Assembly: GCF_006517275.1 (NCBI RefSeq)
Contig: NZ_CP041191.1
Location: 3,219,001-3,283,000 of the forward strand
Direction: 5' to 3'
From: Labrenzia sp. PHM005
GTDB lineage: Bacteria; Pseudomonadota; Alphaproteobacteria; Rhizobiales; Stappiaceae
DNA length: 64,000 nt
Shown here: positions 16,649 through 25,294 of the stretch, in pieces
Layout of the letters: each line of letters opens with the position of its first letter
Numbering within the stretch: the stretch's first letter is position 1
The notes under the pieces: generated by a model
Told to the model about the DNA's origin: nothing
The model's database searches: none
The model's input: only the letters and a program-made list of their open reading frames with translations
Program-made: the position numbers and the translations under genes

Positions 16649-17587
16649 TCAGAGCGCTGGCATGGATTGCGGACGGGGCTCGTCCTTGCGGATCTCGTCG
16701 ATCATCTGCCGCACCTTGGAGCCACGCACCCGTTCGATATCGTCCTGATATTTCAACAGAACACCGAGCGTGTCGGACGCCATATCCGGATCGAGCGCGA
16801 TTTCATTGAGCTCCGACAGTGCGGTGGCCCAGTCGAGGGTTTCGGCAACCCCCGGCTGCTTGAAGAGGTCTTCTTCCGCACGCAGCTTCTGGACAAAGTC
16901 CACCACTTCTCCGGCCAACCGTTCAGAAGCGCCCGGTACTTTGCGGCGGACGATTTCCAGCTCACGTTCGGCGTCTGGATAATCCACCCAGTGATAGAGG
17001 CAGCGGCGCTTGAGCGCGTCGTGTATTTCGCGGGTGCGGTTTGTGGTGATGATGACAATCGGCGGTTCATCCGCTTTCACTGTCCCCAGCTCTGGAATGG
17101 ATACCTGGTTGTCGGCCAAGACTTCCAGCAAAAAGGCTTCAAAGGCTTCATCGGCCCGGTCGAGTTCATCGATCAGGAAAACTGGTGCGCCGCCTGCAGA
17201 AGATTCCAGGGCTTGCAGAACCGGCCGTTTGATCAGGAATTTCTCATCAAAGATCGATTTGGAGAGTTCGGAATGATCCGTGTCGCCAGATGCTTCGGCT
17301 ACACGGATTTCCACCATTTGTGCCGGATAGTTCCACTCGTAAACGGCTGAGGCAATGTCGAGACCTTCGTAACACTGAAGGCGGATCAGATCGCGGCCTA
17401 AAGTGGACGACAGAACTTTTGCGATCTCGGTTTTGCCGACGCCGGCTTCACCTTCCAGAAACAGGGGGCGTTTCATCTTCAGTGCGAGGTGCAGAACTGT
17501 GGCCAGCGAGCGGTCGGCCACATAGCCAGCCTCATCCATCAACTTGAGCGTCTCATCGATGGTCGCTGGAAGGGCGGTTTGTGGCAT
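16649..17587 (-). CDS. MoxR family AAA+ ATPase (CoxD-like)
   Basis: A 312-residue AAA+ ATPase. It has the Walker A loop GEAGVGKTEIAKVL at about residues 49-62 and Walker B FLIDELDRADEAFEAFLLEV near 138-157, with VIITTNRTREIHDALKRRC as sensor 1 and arginine region. MoxR ATPases work as chaperones with VWA proteins to insert metals or assemble enzyme complexes. I chose the ATG at 17587, with GGAG seven bases upstream, over a TTG at 17599. It lies 60 bases downstream of the GlxA-type regulator on the same strand and 17 bases upstream of its VWA partner. Confidence 0.92.
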   Translation of the reverse strand: MPQTALPATIDETLKLMDEAGYVADRSLATVLHLALKMKRPLFLEGEAGVGKTEIAKVLSSTLGRDLIRLQCYEGLDIASAVYEWNYPAQMVEIRVAEASGDTDHSELSKSIFDEKFLIKRPVLQALESSAGGAPVFLIDELDRADEAFEAFLLEVLADNQVSIPELGTVKADEPPIVIITTNRTREIHDALKRRCLYHWVDYPDAERELEIVRRKVPGASERLAGEVVDFVQKLRAEEDLFKQPGVAETLDWATALSELNEIALDPDMASDTLGVLLKYQDDIERVRGSKVRQMIDEIRKDEPRPQSMPAL

Positions 17588-17647
17588 TGAGGGCTCCAAA
17601 CATCAAAGAGGTTTTCAAAATATATATAAACGAACCAGTTCCTGAGC

Positions 17648-18658
17648 CTAGGCCTGAAAGCTGGTACTTTGGAACAGGCGCCGGTAGGTGGTGGGAGCTG
17701 TACCCAATATTTCGCGGAAATGGTGGCGTAGGGTGGCCGCTGTGCCGAAGCCGGTTTGTTCTGCGATCTGATCGATGGACAAAAGGCTTTCTTCCAAAAG
17801 ATCCTTTGCCTTTTGCACCCGCAAACCGGTCAGCCAGCGGGCTGGCGTCGTCCCGGTGGCGCTTTCAAACCGTCGCAAAAAGGTGCGTTCACTCATACCT
17901 ACCTTTTGGGCCAGGGATTTGATCGTGTGAGTATCAGCCAGATTGGTCCGGATTTGCTCAAACAGCGGGCTGAGGCGGCTGGCTTCTGAAGGTGGGGGCA
18001 CGCTGTGATCAACAAATTGCGCTTGCCCGCCTTCACGGTGGGGCGGCACGACGAGGCGTTTGGCGACGGAATTGGCGGCGGCAGGCCCAAAATCGCGGCG
18101 GATCAGATGCAGGCAAAGGTCAATTCCTGCGGCGCTGCCGGCGGACGTCAGGATCTGGCCATTGTCTGTGTAAAGCACATTCGGAACAGTGATTAAATCG
18201 GGGTACTTGGCCGATAGGGCGTCGAAATATCGCCAGTGGGTGGTGACCTTGTGGCCGTCCAGCAATCCGCAAGCTGCCAGCACAAAGACGCCGGAGCAGA
18301 TGGTCAAAAGGCGGGCGCCCTTTTCATGAGCGCGGCGGAGGACCTCGATGAGGTCTTCCGGTACCGGATCCGACACTCCGGACCAGCCTGGAATGAGAAT
18401 CGTTCCGGCGGTCTCCAGAAGATCAATCCCTCCGTCGACGGCAACCGTCACGCCATTTGAGGCGCGTAAAGGCCTTCCAGGTTCCAGGCAGGTGACAGCA
18501 AAGGAATACCAGTCGTTGCCCATCTCAGGACGTTTAAGACCGAAGATCTCGCAGCAAACCCCGAATTCGAACAGGCAGAGGCCGTCATAGGCCAGCACTG
18601 CGACATTGCGGTTCTGAATTTGGTGAGCGGAAGAGTTGGCTGATGTGGTATTTGGCAT
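17648..18658 (-). CDS. GlxA/FtrA family transcriptional regulator (DJ-1/PfpI plus AraC)
   Basis: A protein of about 336 residues. The N-terminal DJ-1/PfpI-like domain (RNVAVLAYDGLCLFEFGVCC; LLTICSGVFVLAACGLLDG, with the nucleophile-elbow Cys in the latter) is followed by two AraC-type helix-turn-helix motifs in the last 100 residues (TIKSLAQKVGMSERTFLRRF and IDQIAEQTGFGTAATLRHHF). It is an activator-type regulator; the N-terminal domain probably senses a small molecule. The ATG at 18658 is preferred over a TTG at 18688. It is divergent from the rhodanese gene over 89 bases, and such FtrA-rhodanese pairs are frequent in proteobacteria, so that gene is the likely target. Confidence 0.9.
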   Translation of the reverse strand: MPNTTSANSSAHQIQNRNVAVLAYDGLCLFEFGVCCEIFGLKRPEMGNDWYSFAVTCLEPGRPLRASNGVTVAVDGGIDLLETAGTILIPGWSGVSDPVPEDLIEVLRRAHEKGARLLTICSGVFVLAACGLLDGHKVTTHWRYFDALSAKYPDLITVPNVLYTDNGQILTSAGSAAGIDLCLHLIRRDFGPAAANSVAKRLVVPPHREGGQAQFVDHSVPPPSEASRLSPLFEQIRTNLADTHTIKSLAQKVGMSERTFLRRFESATGTTPARWLTGLRVQKAKDLLEESLLSIDQIAEQTGFGTAATLRHHFREILGTAPTTYRRLFQSTSFQA

Positions 18659-18747
18659 GATTTTTACGATAAGTGTCAATTGCGCCAAACGCCAGAGGAA
18701 AATTCCGCGAGTATGGTCCGGTCAACCACTGAAACAGGAGACCAGTC

Positions 18748-19164
18748 ATGAGTTTTGTCACCGATATCCCACCTGCGGCATCTGAAGCGGCTGTTGAACA
18801 TTTTTCCGGCCGCCTCAGTTTCGAAACGGATTGTGCCGATGTTGCCGATGCCTTTGAGACTGGTGCCGCTGATTTTGTGCTGCTTCATGTGGTTGGCTCC
18901 GCACAGGCCTTCGCAAAGCGTCATATCCCCGGTGCCATACATCTGCCACACCGGAACATCTCTGAAGAACGGATGCGGGAGTGGCCGGAGGAGACGGTGT
19001 TTGTCGCCTATTGCGCCGGTCCGCATTGCAATGGGGCAGATCGCGCGGCCTTAAAGCTGGCAAATCTAGGCCGTCCGGTGAAAATCATGATTGGTGGGAT
19101 AACCGGTTGGGAAGATGAAGGCTTTGCGTTTGCCTCCGGATCGGAAACTCTGGCTGCCGAGTAA
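18748..19164 (+). CDS. Rhodanese-like domain protein
   Basis: A 138-residue single-domain protein. A rhodanese fold is shown by HIPGAIHLPHRNISEE and the active-site loop YCAGPHCNGADRAALKLANLG at about residues 90-110. The loop holds two cysteines (CAGPHC); the first is in the position of the persulfide-carrying catalytic Cys. Sulfur transfer in the cytoplasm is the expected activity, with unknown acceptor. AGGAG precedes the ATG. It is divergent from the GlxA/FtrA-type regulator, its probable controller, and is followed by a cytochrome c gene in the same direction. Confidence 0.9.
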   Translation: MSFVTDIPPAASEAAVEHFSGRLSFETDCADVADAFETGAADFVLLHVVGSAQAFAKRHIPGAIHLPHRNISEERMREWPEETVFVAYCAGPHCNGADRAALKLANLGRPVKIMIGGITGWEDEGFAFASGSETLAAE

Positions 19165-19230
19165 AGCCCCTTATAGCGCTTGGTCGGTGAGCGTCGTATA
19201 AGAAGCGCGAAAAGGGTAGGGAGACTCGTT

Positions 19231-19578
19231 TTGCGCTTCATGGCACTCATCTTGGCCGGCGTGTGTGCGTCTGGCATCTGTACACCGGTTTTGGCGGCCG
19301 ATGGCGCTTATCCAAGTGATCCGGCCAGCCTGGCAAGCGGCCTAGAATTGGCCGAAATCCACTGTGCCACATGCCATGCGGTGACGAAGACAGACACAAG
19401 CGCAAAAGCCGATGCTCCTGCCTTCCGAGACCTATCAAGCCGTTATCCCCTGGAAAACTTGGAAGAGAGTCTGGCCGAAGGAATCGTGACAGCCCACGAA
19501 AATATGCCCGAAGTTGCGTTTGAACCGGGTGACATTGATGTGTTTTTGGGGTATCTCAGCTCGATCCAAGCAAACTGA
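19231..19578 (+). CDS. Small periplasmic cytochrome c
   Basis: A protein of about 115 residues with a signal peptide (LRFMALILAGVCASG... ending VLA) and a single haem c site CATCH at about residues 47-51 (EIHCATCHAVTKTD). The distal methionine is likely in ENMPEVAFEPGDI. This is the class I monohaem cytochrome layout, so it carries electrons in the periplasm; its redox partners are unknown. The start is uncertain. The frame extends up to 19180; a TTG at 19231 has GGGAG seven bases upstream and gives a good signal peptide, and an ATG at 19240 is also possible. It lies behind the rhodanese gene. Confidence 0.8.
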   Translation: MRFMALILAGVCASGICTPVLAADGAYPSDPASLASGLELAEIHCATCHAVTKTDTSAKADAPAFRDLSSRYPLENLEESLAEGIVTAHENMPEVAFEPGDIDVFLGYLSSIQAN

Positions 19579-19610
19579 CAGATTTTCTTGTTGAAATCTT
19601 GATGGCTGTT

Positions 19611-19630
19611 AGCGCTCAATTTTGAGTGCT
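19611..19630 (+). terminator. Hairpin after the cytochrome c gene
   Basis: AGCGCTCAA (19611-19619) and TTGAGTGCT (19622-19630) form a nine-pair stem with one G-U wobble and a two-base centre, 33 bases after the stop. No T-run follows, so termination strength is unclear. Confidence 0.4.
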
Positions 19631-19660
19631 GCCAGAATTCAAGAAATCGTGAGGTTGTCT

Positions 19661-19677
19661 CCAATTCAAAGAATTGG
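19661..19677. promoter_or_regulatory. Inverted repeat upstream of the usg-like gene
   Basis: CCAATTC-AAA-GAATTGG is a perfect seven-base inverted repeat, 49 bases upstream of the ATG of the Usg-like gene. It is immediately followed by GGTTAACC, another palindrome. An operator is possible; nothing identifies the factor. Confidence 0.35.
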
Positions 19678-19726
19678 TTAACCTGAGTGCTGCGACACTT
19701 TTCTTTTATAGGAAGGAGTGGACAGC

Positions 19727-19999
19727 ATGACAGTCAGTTCAAACTTCGAAAGGCGGTTGCTCGGCTATGGGCTGCTTACTGCAGAAATACTCTACCGGCT
19801 GCCAGATCATCCGATCCTGTTGCAGAGCTTTCTGTGGCAGACCGAAGACTTGGCGCCGAAATTTCCCGAACTCAACCGGTTTTTGACTTTCTGGGAACGG
19901 GAAATTGACGGGCAGATACATACGGTCCGTGTGGCTCATCAGAACCTGATTGAACCCGCCGAATTCCGCTATGCTGATGGTGAAATCGTAATGCACTGA
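19727..19999 (+). CDS. Usg family protein
   Basis: A 90-residue cytoplasmic protein with the layout of the small alphaproteobacterial Usg family: FERRLLGYGLLTAEILYRLP, DHPILLQSFLWQTEDLAPKF, PELNRFLTFWEREIDGQIHTV and PAEFRYADGEIVMH. The family name is historical and the function is not established. AAGGAG at 19711-19716 is ten bases before the ATG at 19727; an in-frame GTG at 19718 is too close to it. It is a single-gene unit convergent with the methyltransferase gene, ten bases away. Confidence 0.82.
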   Translation: MTVSSNFERRLLGYGLLTAEILYRLPDHPILLQSFLWQTEDLAPKFPELNRFLTFWEREIDGQIHTVRVAHQNLIEPAEFRYADGEIVMH

Positions 20000-20008
20000 C
20001 AAAAGGTC

Positions 20009-20824
20009 TTACCGGCGGAGCCGGTGACCTAGCCCCTGGCCGTCGCGCAACACTGTTTTCGCGAGTTGCGTGAACTCGTTACCGGTTCCCTCATGAAGGG
20101 TCACGCCCGGGAGCAATTGCAAGGGAGCCTTGCTGGCGCGTACGGCGCGGACCAGAATTCTTGTTGCAGCGGCATCCGGCCGCGGGTGTAGGGGGATCAC
20201 GTCAATCGCGCCGAAACGCCCTTCAAGAACGCTGAGCAACTCATTCAAGCCATCGGCGCGGAAAACAATGGTCAGGGTGCCGCCGTCTTTGACGATGTCT
20301 GATGCGGTCTTTGCCCAGGGTTCAAGTCCCCGTTCATCAAGCATATGGGCGCCGGCTCTTGCTGCTTTCGGAGAGGCGCGGAACCGGTCCACTTCATAAT
20401 AGGGTGGGTTCATGATCACATGATCTGCCAAATTGGATGTCAGACCGGCGCTGTGACGCACGCTGCCCTTGGCGGTGATGTCTGCTTCCAGAATAGTTAC
20501 CCGGTTGGCAAAAGCAGCATTGGCCGGGTCTTTCAAGCCGTCGCGGGCAAGGTCGAGAACCGCGTGGTCCAGCTCCACCAACGTCACGGAAATGTCGGGA
20601 AGGCGGGCTGCTGCACAAAATCCGGCGGTGCCAACCCCAGCCCCAAGATCAACAACATGTCCATCAAGCCCATCCGGGAGGGCTGCTGCCAGATAGACCG
20701 CATCCAGTCCGGCCCGATGGCGCCCACGTTTGGGCTGGTGGACATAGACCTGACCGCCAAGGAACGCATCGCGTGTGGTTTCGGGGGCGTTGCCGGCCAG
20801 GGGGCGGGGGGAGGCTTCGGACAT
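20009..20824 (-). CDS. TrmN6-like tRNA/small-molecule methyltransferase
   Basis: A protein of about 271 residues of the class I SAM-dependent methyltransferase fold. The SAM-binding motif HVVDLGAGVGTAGFCAAARL and the catalytic NPPYY (HVIMNPPYYEVDRFRA) indicate an N6-adenine or related amino-methyltransferase. The closest named relatives are tRNA1(Val) A37 N6-methyltransferases (TrmN6/YfiC). The preferred ATG at 20824 comes one base after the DUF2007 stop codon, so the two are translationally linked; an upstream ATG at 20842 would overlap that gene. The enzyme's true substrate cannot be read from the sequence. Confidence 0.82.
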   Translation of the reverse strand: MSEASPRPLAGNAPETTRDAFLGGQVYVHQPKRGRHRAGLDAVYLAAALPDGLDGHVVDLGAGVGTAGFCAAARLPDISVTLVELDHAVLDLARDGLKDPANAAFANRVTILEADITAKGSVRHSAGLTSNLADHVIMNPPYYEVDRFRASPKAARAGAHMLDERGLEPWAKTASDIVKDGGTLTIVFRADGLNELLSVLEGRFGAIDVIPLHPRPDAAATRILVRAVRASKAPLQLLPGVTLHEGTGNEFTQLAKTVLRDGQGLGHRLRR

Positions 20825-20825
20825 A

Positions 20826-21065
20826 TCAGAACTGTCCGCCATCGAGGCGCAGTTCATGGGCAAGGCCAGCGTCGCGGACCAGCATGCGGGCTTTTTCGAT
20901 TTGATCGCTATCCACGAGCACACGGCGCGGAATCATAGCAAGCGAGCCTTCCAAAATGCTCATATTGCCATCTGCGACAAAATGCTTGATGCCGGCGTCC
21001 TTTAACAGCGATTCCAGAAAGGAAATCAGGACCGGATCATTTGTTCTAACAAGTTCTTCCATCAG
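20826..21065 (-). CDS. DUF2007 domain-containing protein
   Basis: A 79-residue protein starting MEELVRTNDPVLISFLESLL and containing DAGIKHFVADGNMSILEGS and RRVLVDSDQIEKARML, the compact alpha-beta signature of DUF2007 (a putative signal-transducing or metal-interacting small domain with unproven role). AGGAAA lies five bases upstream of the ATG at 21065; an ATG at 21089 lacks such a site. It is the first gene of a two-gene unit with the methyltransferase and is divergent from the polyprenyl synthetase gene. Confidence 0.85.
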   Translation of the reverse strand: MMEELVRTNDPVLISFLESLLKDAGIKHFVADGNMSILEGSLAMIPRRVLVDSDQIEKARMLVRDAGLAHELRLDGGQF

Positions 21066-21240
21066 TTTCCTGTAGTCGGCGGATTTCATGGGAACCGCTG
21101 CCAGTTTTGCGGCATGTAGTAGACATTTACAGCAAATTTCGCTGTTTGGAGCATTTCAACAGTTTGTCAATCGTCTGGCGTCTTGCCTCGGAGACTTTCG
21201 CGCCATATTGTCCGCACCAATTGTAACAGGAGTGCCGTCA

Positions 21241-22257
21241 GTGGCCGTGGTCGCAACCTTGTCTGACAGTCAAACGCCCCGTGCGAGTATCCAGCCCCTT
21301 GTGGACCTGGTGGCGCCCGGTATGGCGGACGTGAATGAACTGATCCTTTCCAAGGCCGGATCCAATGTGGATCTTATTCCAGAAATCGCCAAACATCTGA
21401 TTTCCTCTGGTGGTAAACGCTTGCGGCCGATGCTGACGCTCGCATGCGCCGATATGTTTGGCTACCAGGGCAAAGGCCATGTGATTCTGGCGGCCAGTGT
21501 GGAATTCATGCATACGGCAACGCTCCTTCACGACGATGTCGTTGATGAAAGCGACATGCGCCGGGGCAAACTGGCTGCCCGCAAGCTCTGGGGCAACCAA
21601 GCGAGCGTTTTGGTCGGTGACTATCTGCTCGGCCAAGCCTTCAAGATGATGGTCGATACCGGGTCTCTGGAAGCGCTGCGCATCTTGTCCGAAGCCTCCG
21701 CAATCATTGCTGAAGGCGAAGTTTTGCAGCTCGGTGCTGCCAAAAACATCGAGACCAGCGAAGCAGATTACCTGCGGGTGATTGAGGCCAAGACGGCAGC
21801 GCTGTTTGCAGCAGCTGCCGAAGTTGGGCCGGAAATCGCCGGGCAGGGTGAGACCATGAAAAAGGCAGCTCGGACTTACGGTCTCGAGCTCGGATATGCC
21901 TTCCAGATGGTGGATGACGCGCTCGATTACGGCGGATCGTCGGCGGATCTTGGCAAGGATGTTGGCGACGACTTCCGCGAAGGCAAGATCACTTTGCCGG
22001 TTGTTCTCGCTGTGTCGCGCGGTTCAGACGAAGATCGGTCCTTCTGGAAGCGCTGCATGGAAGGTGACGATGTCTCCGACGGTGATCTCGCACAGGCCAT
22101 CGAACTTCTGAAGAAATACGATGCGATTGCCGACACCGTTCAGCGGGCGCGGACTTATGGCGACAACGCTCTAAAGGCCTTGGAAGTCTTGCCGTCGGGA
22201 GCACACACAGACGCGCTGGCCGATGCGGTGGCTTTCTGTATCTCTCGTGTCAGCTGA
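21241..22257 (+). CDS. Polyprenyl diphosphate synthase (octaprenyl-type, IspB-like)
   Basis: A 338-residue trans-isoprenyl diphosphate synthase. The first aspartate-rich motif is LLHDDVVDESDMRRG and the second FQMVDDALDYGG; GGKRLRPMLTLACADMFG binds the allylic substrate. It chains isopentenyl diphosphate onto farnesyl-type primers to make the long side chain of ubiquinone. The GTG at 21241 has AGGAG eight to nine bases upstream; the open frame reaches back to 21088 without support. A strong hairpin terminator follows at 22291. It sits opposite IspE, which supplies the precursor pathway. Confidence 0.92.
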   Translation: MAVVATLSDSQTPRASIQPLVDLVAPGMADVNELILSKAGSNVDLIPEIAKHLISSGGKRLRPMLTLACADMFGYQGKGHVILAASVEFMHTATLLHDDVVDESDMRRGKLAARKLWGNQASVLVGDYLLGQAFKMMVDTGSLEALRILSEASAIIAEGEVLQLGAAKNIETSEADYLRVIEAKTAALFAAAAEVGPEIAGQGETMKKAARTYGLELGYAFQMVDDALDYGGSSADLGKDVGDDFREGKITLPVVLAVSRGSDEDRSFWKRCMEGDDVSDGDLAQAIELLKKYDAIADTVQRARTYGDNALKALEVLPSGAHTDALADAVAFCISRVS

Positions 22258-22290
22258 TCCACATTAGGTATTGTTTTCATTAAAATAAAT

Positions 22291-22316
22291 ACGGCGCCAA
22301 AGTGGCGCCGTGTTTG
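22291..22316 (+). terminator. Intrinsic terminator between polyprenyl synthase and ispE
   Basis: ACGGCGCC (22291-22298) pairs with GGCGCCGT (22304-22311) around AAAGT, followed by a T-rich stretch. The upstream strand is A-rich, so it may serve both converging genes. Confidence 0.8.
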
Positions 22317-22328
22317 TTTTGGGGAAGT

Positions 22329-23210
22329 TTATCTCAAAGGGCCAGATGCAACCCACCAATTTGGATGTGCGGAGCGCAAATCCATCTCGATAGACCGTGT
22401 GTCAGTATTCTCACAAAGCCCAAAACACGTTGCGCCTGAACCGGACATGCGGGTGAAGACCACACGGCTGTCTGCGTCCAAAGCGGTCAGAACATCCGCA
22501 ATTTCTGGACACACGGACAAGGCTGGCACTTGCAGATCGTTCCGGCTGCTTTCCAGATAATGGGTCAAAGCGGCGAGATCGTCGAATTCGGCGGGCGCTT
22601 TGGGTAATGGAGGGTTTTTCCGGTGTTCAAGTGCCTTGAACACTGCCGGCGTTTCGACGCCGACTTTCGGATTGACCAGAACAATGCCGCAGGCGGGAAG
22701 ACTAGGTCCCGGCGAAAGATCTTCACCAATTCCGCGCATGAATTGCGGTTCGGGTTCCAAGCAGACCGGCACGTCCGCCCCGAGTGATGTGGCAAGCTTG
22801 TGGAGTTCATCCTCGGCCAGATAGTGGCCGGTGATATCTTCCAGAAGACGGAGGGTCGTTGCGGCATCGCTCGAACCGCCGCCGATTCCGGAGGCGACCG
22901 GCAAGCGTTTTGTCAGCGTTATTTTCACCTTCGGGACGACGATGCCCGCTGATTCCGCAAATCCATTCAGGGATTTGAGGACCAAGTTGTTTTCGGTGCC
23001 GCCCTCAAGATCACGCGCGAAGGGGCCGTCGACGATGAGCTCCAATGTGTCAGCGGGCTCGATCGCAATGCGGTCGCCGATTTGGGGGAAAACCGCAAGC
23101 GAATCTAAGAGATGAAAACCATCACTTCTCTGCCCGGTGATATGCAGGGCGAGATTGACTTTGGCCCGGGCAAGTTCTGCCCGGACAGATGATTGCGGTG
23201 AGTACGCCAT
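22329..23210 (-). CDS. ispE: 4-diphosphocytidyl-2-C-methyl-D-erythritol kinase
   Basis: A 293-residue GHMP kinase. It begins ELARAKVNLALHITGQRSDG, the typical IspE N-terminus, and has the ATP-binding loop LPVASGIGGGSSDAATTLR at about residues 100-118 and the C-terminal MSGSGATCFGLCE. It phosphorylates CDP-methylerythritol in the non-mevalonate isoprenoid pathway. It starts nine bases after the TPR gene, so the two are one transcript. The polyprenyl synthase convergent with it uses the products of this pathway. Confidence 0.95.
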   Translation of the reverse strand: MAYSPQSSVRAELARAKVNLALHITGQRSDGFHLLDSLAVFPQIGDRIAIEPADTLELIVDGPFARDLEGGTENNLVLKSLNGFAESAGIVVPKVKITLTKRLPVASGIGGGSSDAATTLRLLEDITGHYLAEDELHKLATSLGADVPVCLEPEPQFMRGIGEDLSPGPSLPACGIVLVNPKVGVETPAVFKALEHRKNPPLPKAPAEFDDLAALTHYLESSRNDLQVPALSVCPEIADVLTALDADSRVVFTRMSGSGATCFGLCENTDTRSIEMDLRSAHPNWWVASGPLR

Positions 23211-23219
23211 GGAGTTTGA

Positions 23220-25013
23220 TTAACCGCCGTTTTGGTCGGTCGCGGCTTTGGCTGCATCCGTGCCGGACGGTTCCGTCAAACCATTGGCGATCTTGTCCAG
23301 GATCTTCGGAAGTTCTTTTTCTTCCGGACCTAGGTCACGGGCGTGATTCCATTGGAACCGTGCTTCATTTTTGCGGCCAACCATCCAGTAAGCGTCGCCA
23401 AGGTGGTCGTTGATCACTGGATCTGCGGGACGCAGTTCAATGGCGCGTTCCAGTTCAACAACCGCCTCTTCATACCGTCCAAGCCGGTAGTACACCCAAC
23501 CGAGACTGTCGACGATATAGCCGTCTGTTGGGCGTAATTCGACAGCGGTTTTGATCATGTTCAGCGCTTCGTCGAGTTTAAGTCCCTGATCCACCAGGGA
23601 ATAGCCGAGATAATTGAGCACCAGCGGTTGATCTTTTTCCAGCTCTAGCGCATTTCGGAAATCGGCCTCCGCCAGGTCCCATTTGTTCAGCCGCTCGCGG
23701 CTGATGCCGCGGAAATAGAGCAGCAACCAGTGCTGTCGCTCCAACTTATCGATTGTATCCAGAGAACTGGTATAGACCTCTTCAGCGTCATCGTAGATTT
23801 CGTGGGCCCGTAAAATGTTGCCGAGCGCGATTCCGGCTTCCAGATCGGAAGGGTCGTCTTTGATGAGGGCGGAAAGGTGAGAACGCGCTTCATCCAGCTT
23901 GTCCAAGGCGTTGAAATTCAGTCCAACTTGAATTTCTGCTTCCCGTTTTAAGACACCGTCATCCGGCACCATCATCAAAGCTGAGATCGCGCGCTCGGGC
24001 TGTTCCATGCGTTCAAACACATTGCCGAGTGCGACGGCTGCAAATTCTGCCGTAGGGTCGAGGTACAGCGCGAGCTGCAGATAAGAGGTCGACAGTTCTT
24101 CACCGCCATCCCGGCCGATTACGGCCCCTAGTCCATAGAGAATTTCAGCCATGCCAACTGCCGGATCGCTGACCATCGGCGGAATGACTGCACCGCTTTC
24201 AATCACTTCGCGGGTCCGGTCCAGCTGAGGATGGCCGCGGAATTGATGATCAAATTGATCGATGGCTTTGATGGCGTCTTTTTGCCGACCATTTGCAGCC
24301 AAAAGCCGGGCATGGGCATCAACCACGCGGATCGCGCCCTGATCCATCTTGTAAGCTTCTTCGATTGCGGCGAGCGCTTCTTTGTTTTGACCGGCGGCAA
24401 ACAGCAAATGTGCTTTATGGGTTTCTTTGAAAACGTCGAACCATTCAGGGCCTTTCAAGCCGTCGATGGCGGCTTTGGCCTCATCGATTTTGCCAGCCCC
24501 GTAAAAGGCCCAGGCACGGGCAATTCCGACCGACAATTGTGCGAGCGGACCGTTTCTTGCCTCAGCCAGCAATGCGGCAGCGGCATCATAATTGCCATCA
24601 CGGACTTCCTTGGCGCCTAGAACCAGTTGTGCCAGGAAATTCCGTTGAACCGCCTGATCCAGGTCGCTGGCATAGCGGATTGCATCTTCCACATCCCCAT
24701 TGGCTAGTTTTAGAAGGAAAGTCCGTTCCAGCAACATGGCGTTTGAGGGGTCTGCTGCGAGCGTTTCTTCATAAAAAGCAGCAGCTTGTGCGAAGTCTTT
24801 TTGAAATCCGGCGAGGCGGCCGGCCAAATAGCTTCCTGAGAGTGTGAACGGTAGATCTGGCGGGGTTCCAAAGATCGCGGCAGTGCTGTCTTGTGCATTT
24901 GTCTCTGCAGAAACGGCAGCCGGTAGGAGCAAGGCGGCGCCCGCAAGAGCCAGAAGTTTCAATTTGAACGGCTTGCGGCCTGTTTTGGAAACGGCGCCGG
25001 TCAACTGTGTCAT
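23220..25013 (-). CDS. Secreted tetratricopeptide repeat protein
   Basis: A 597-residue protein with a signal peptide (residues about 15-36, LALAGAALLLPAAVSA) and many TPR units. Early ones are AGFQKDFAQAAAFYEETLAAD; the clearest are near the C-terminus (LGWVYYRLGRYEEAVVELER, ELRPADPVINDHLGDAYWMV). TPR arrays bind proteins, so a periplasmic or outer-membrane scaffolding role is likely but the partner is unknown. The last 20 residues are low in complexity. The gene leads an operon with ispE, a pairing I also recall in related Hyphomicrobiales. Confidence 0.88.
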   Translation of the reverse strand: MTQLTGAVSKTGRKPFKLKLLALAGAALLLPAAVSAETNAQDSTAAIFGTPPDLPFTLSGSYLAGRLAGFQKDFAQAAAFYEETLAADPSNAMLLERTFLLKLANGDVEDAIRYASDLDQAVQRNFLAQLVLGAKEVRDGNYDAAAALLAEARNGPLAQLSVGIARAWAFYGAGKIDEAKAAIDGLKGPEWFDVFKETHKAHLLFAAGQNKEALAAIEEAYKMDQGAIRVVDAHARLLAANGRQKDAIKAIDQFDHQFRGHPQLDRTREVIESGAVIPPMVSDPAVGMAEILYGLGAVIGRDGGEELSTSYLQLALYLDPTAEFAAVALGNVFERMEQPERAISALMMVPDDGVLKREAEIQVGLNFNALDKLDEARSHLSALIKDDPSDLEAGIALGNILRAHEIYDDAEEVYTSSLDTIDKLERQHWLLLYFRGISRERLNKWDLAEADFRNALELEKDQPLVLNYLGYSLVDQGLKLDEALNMIKTAVELRPTDGYIVDSLGWVYYRLGRYEEAVVELERAIELRPADPVINDHLGDAYWMVGRKNEARFQWNHARDLGPEEKELPKILDKIANGLTEPSGTDAAKAATDQNGG

Positions 25014-25294
25014 TGGTCCTCGCAGATCTGTTTGCCACCTGAACGGTAAGCACGTCTATATGGTCTTTGACAATGGCGCCAATAAGGCTGTGCGGCAAGG
25101 TGAGGGGGGAAACTTTCTGAGGGATTAAATCCTTTCGTATTTGCCAGCCGTCGGATTTTTTAGACTAAGGACGTAAAATGGCCTGTTTCCGGTAAAAAAG
25201 GCTTGAAGCATTTATGACACCGTAGCAGGTATGTGCGGTGCAATATCAGGCGGGGGCGGAGAGGCTCCCGGCACCATGTCGGAGGAATGAGAAT

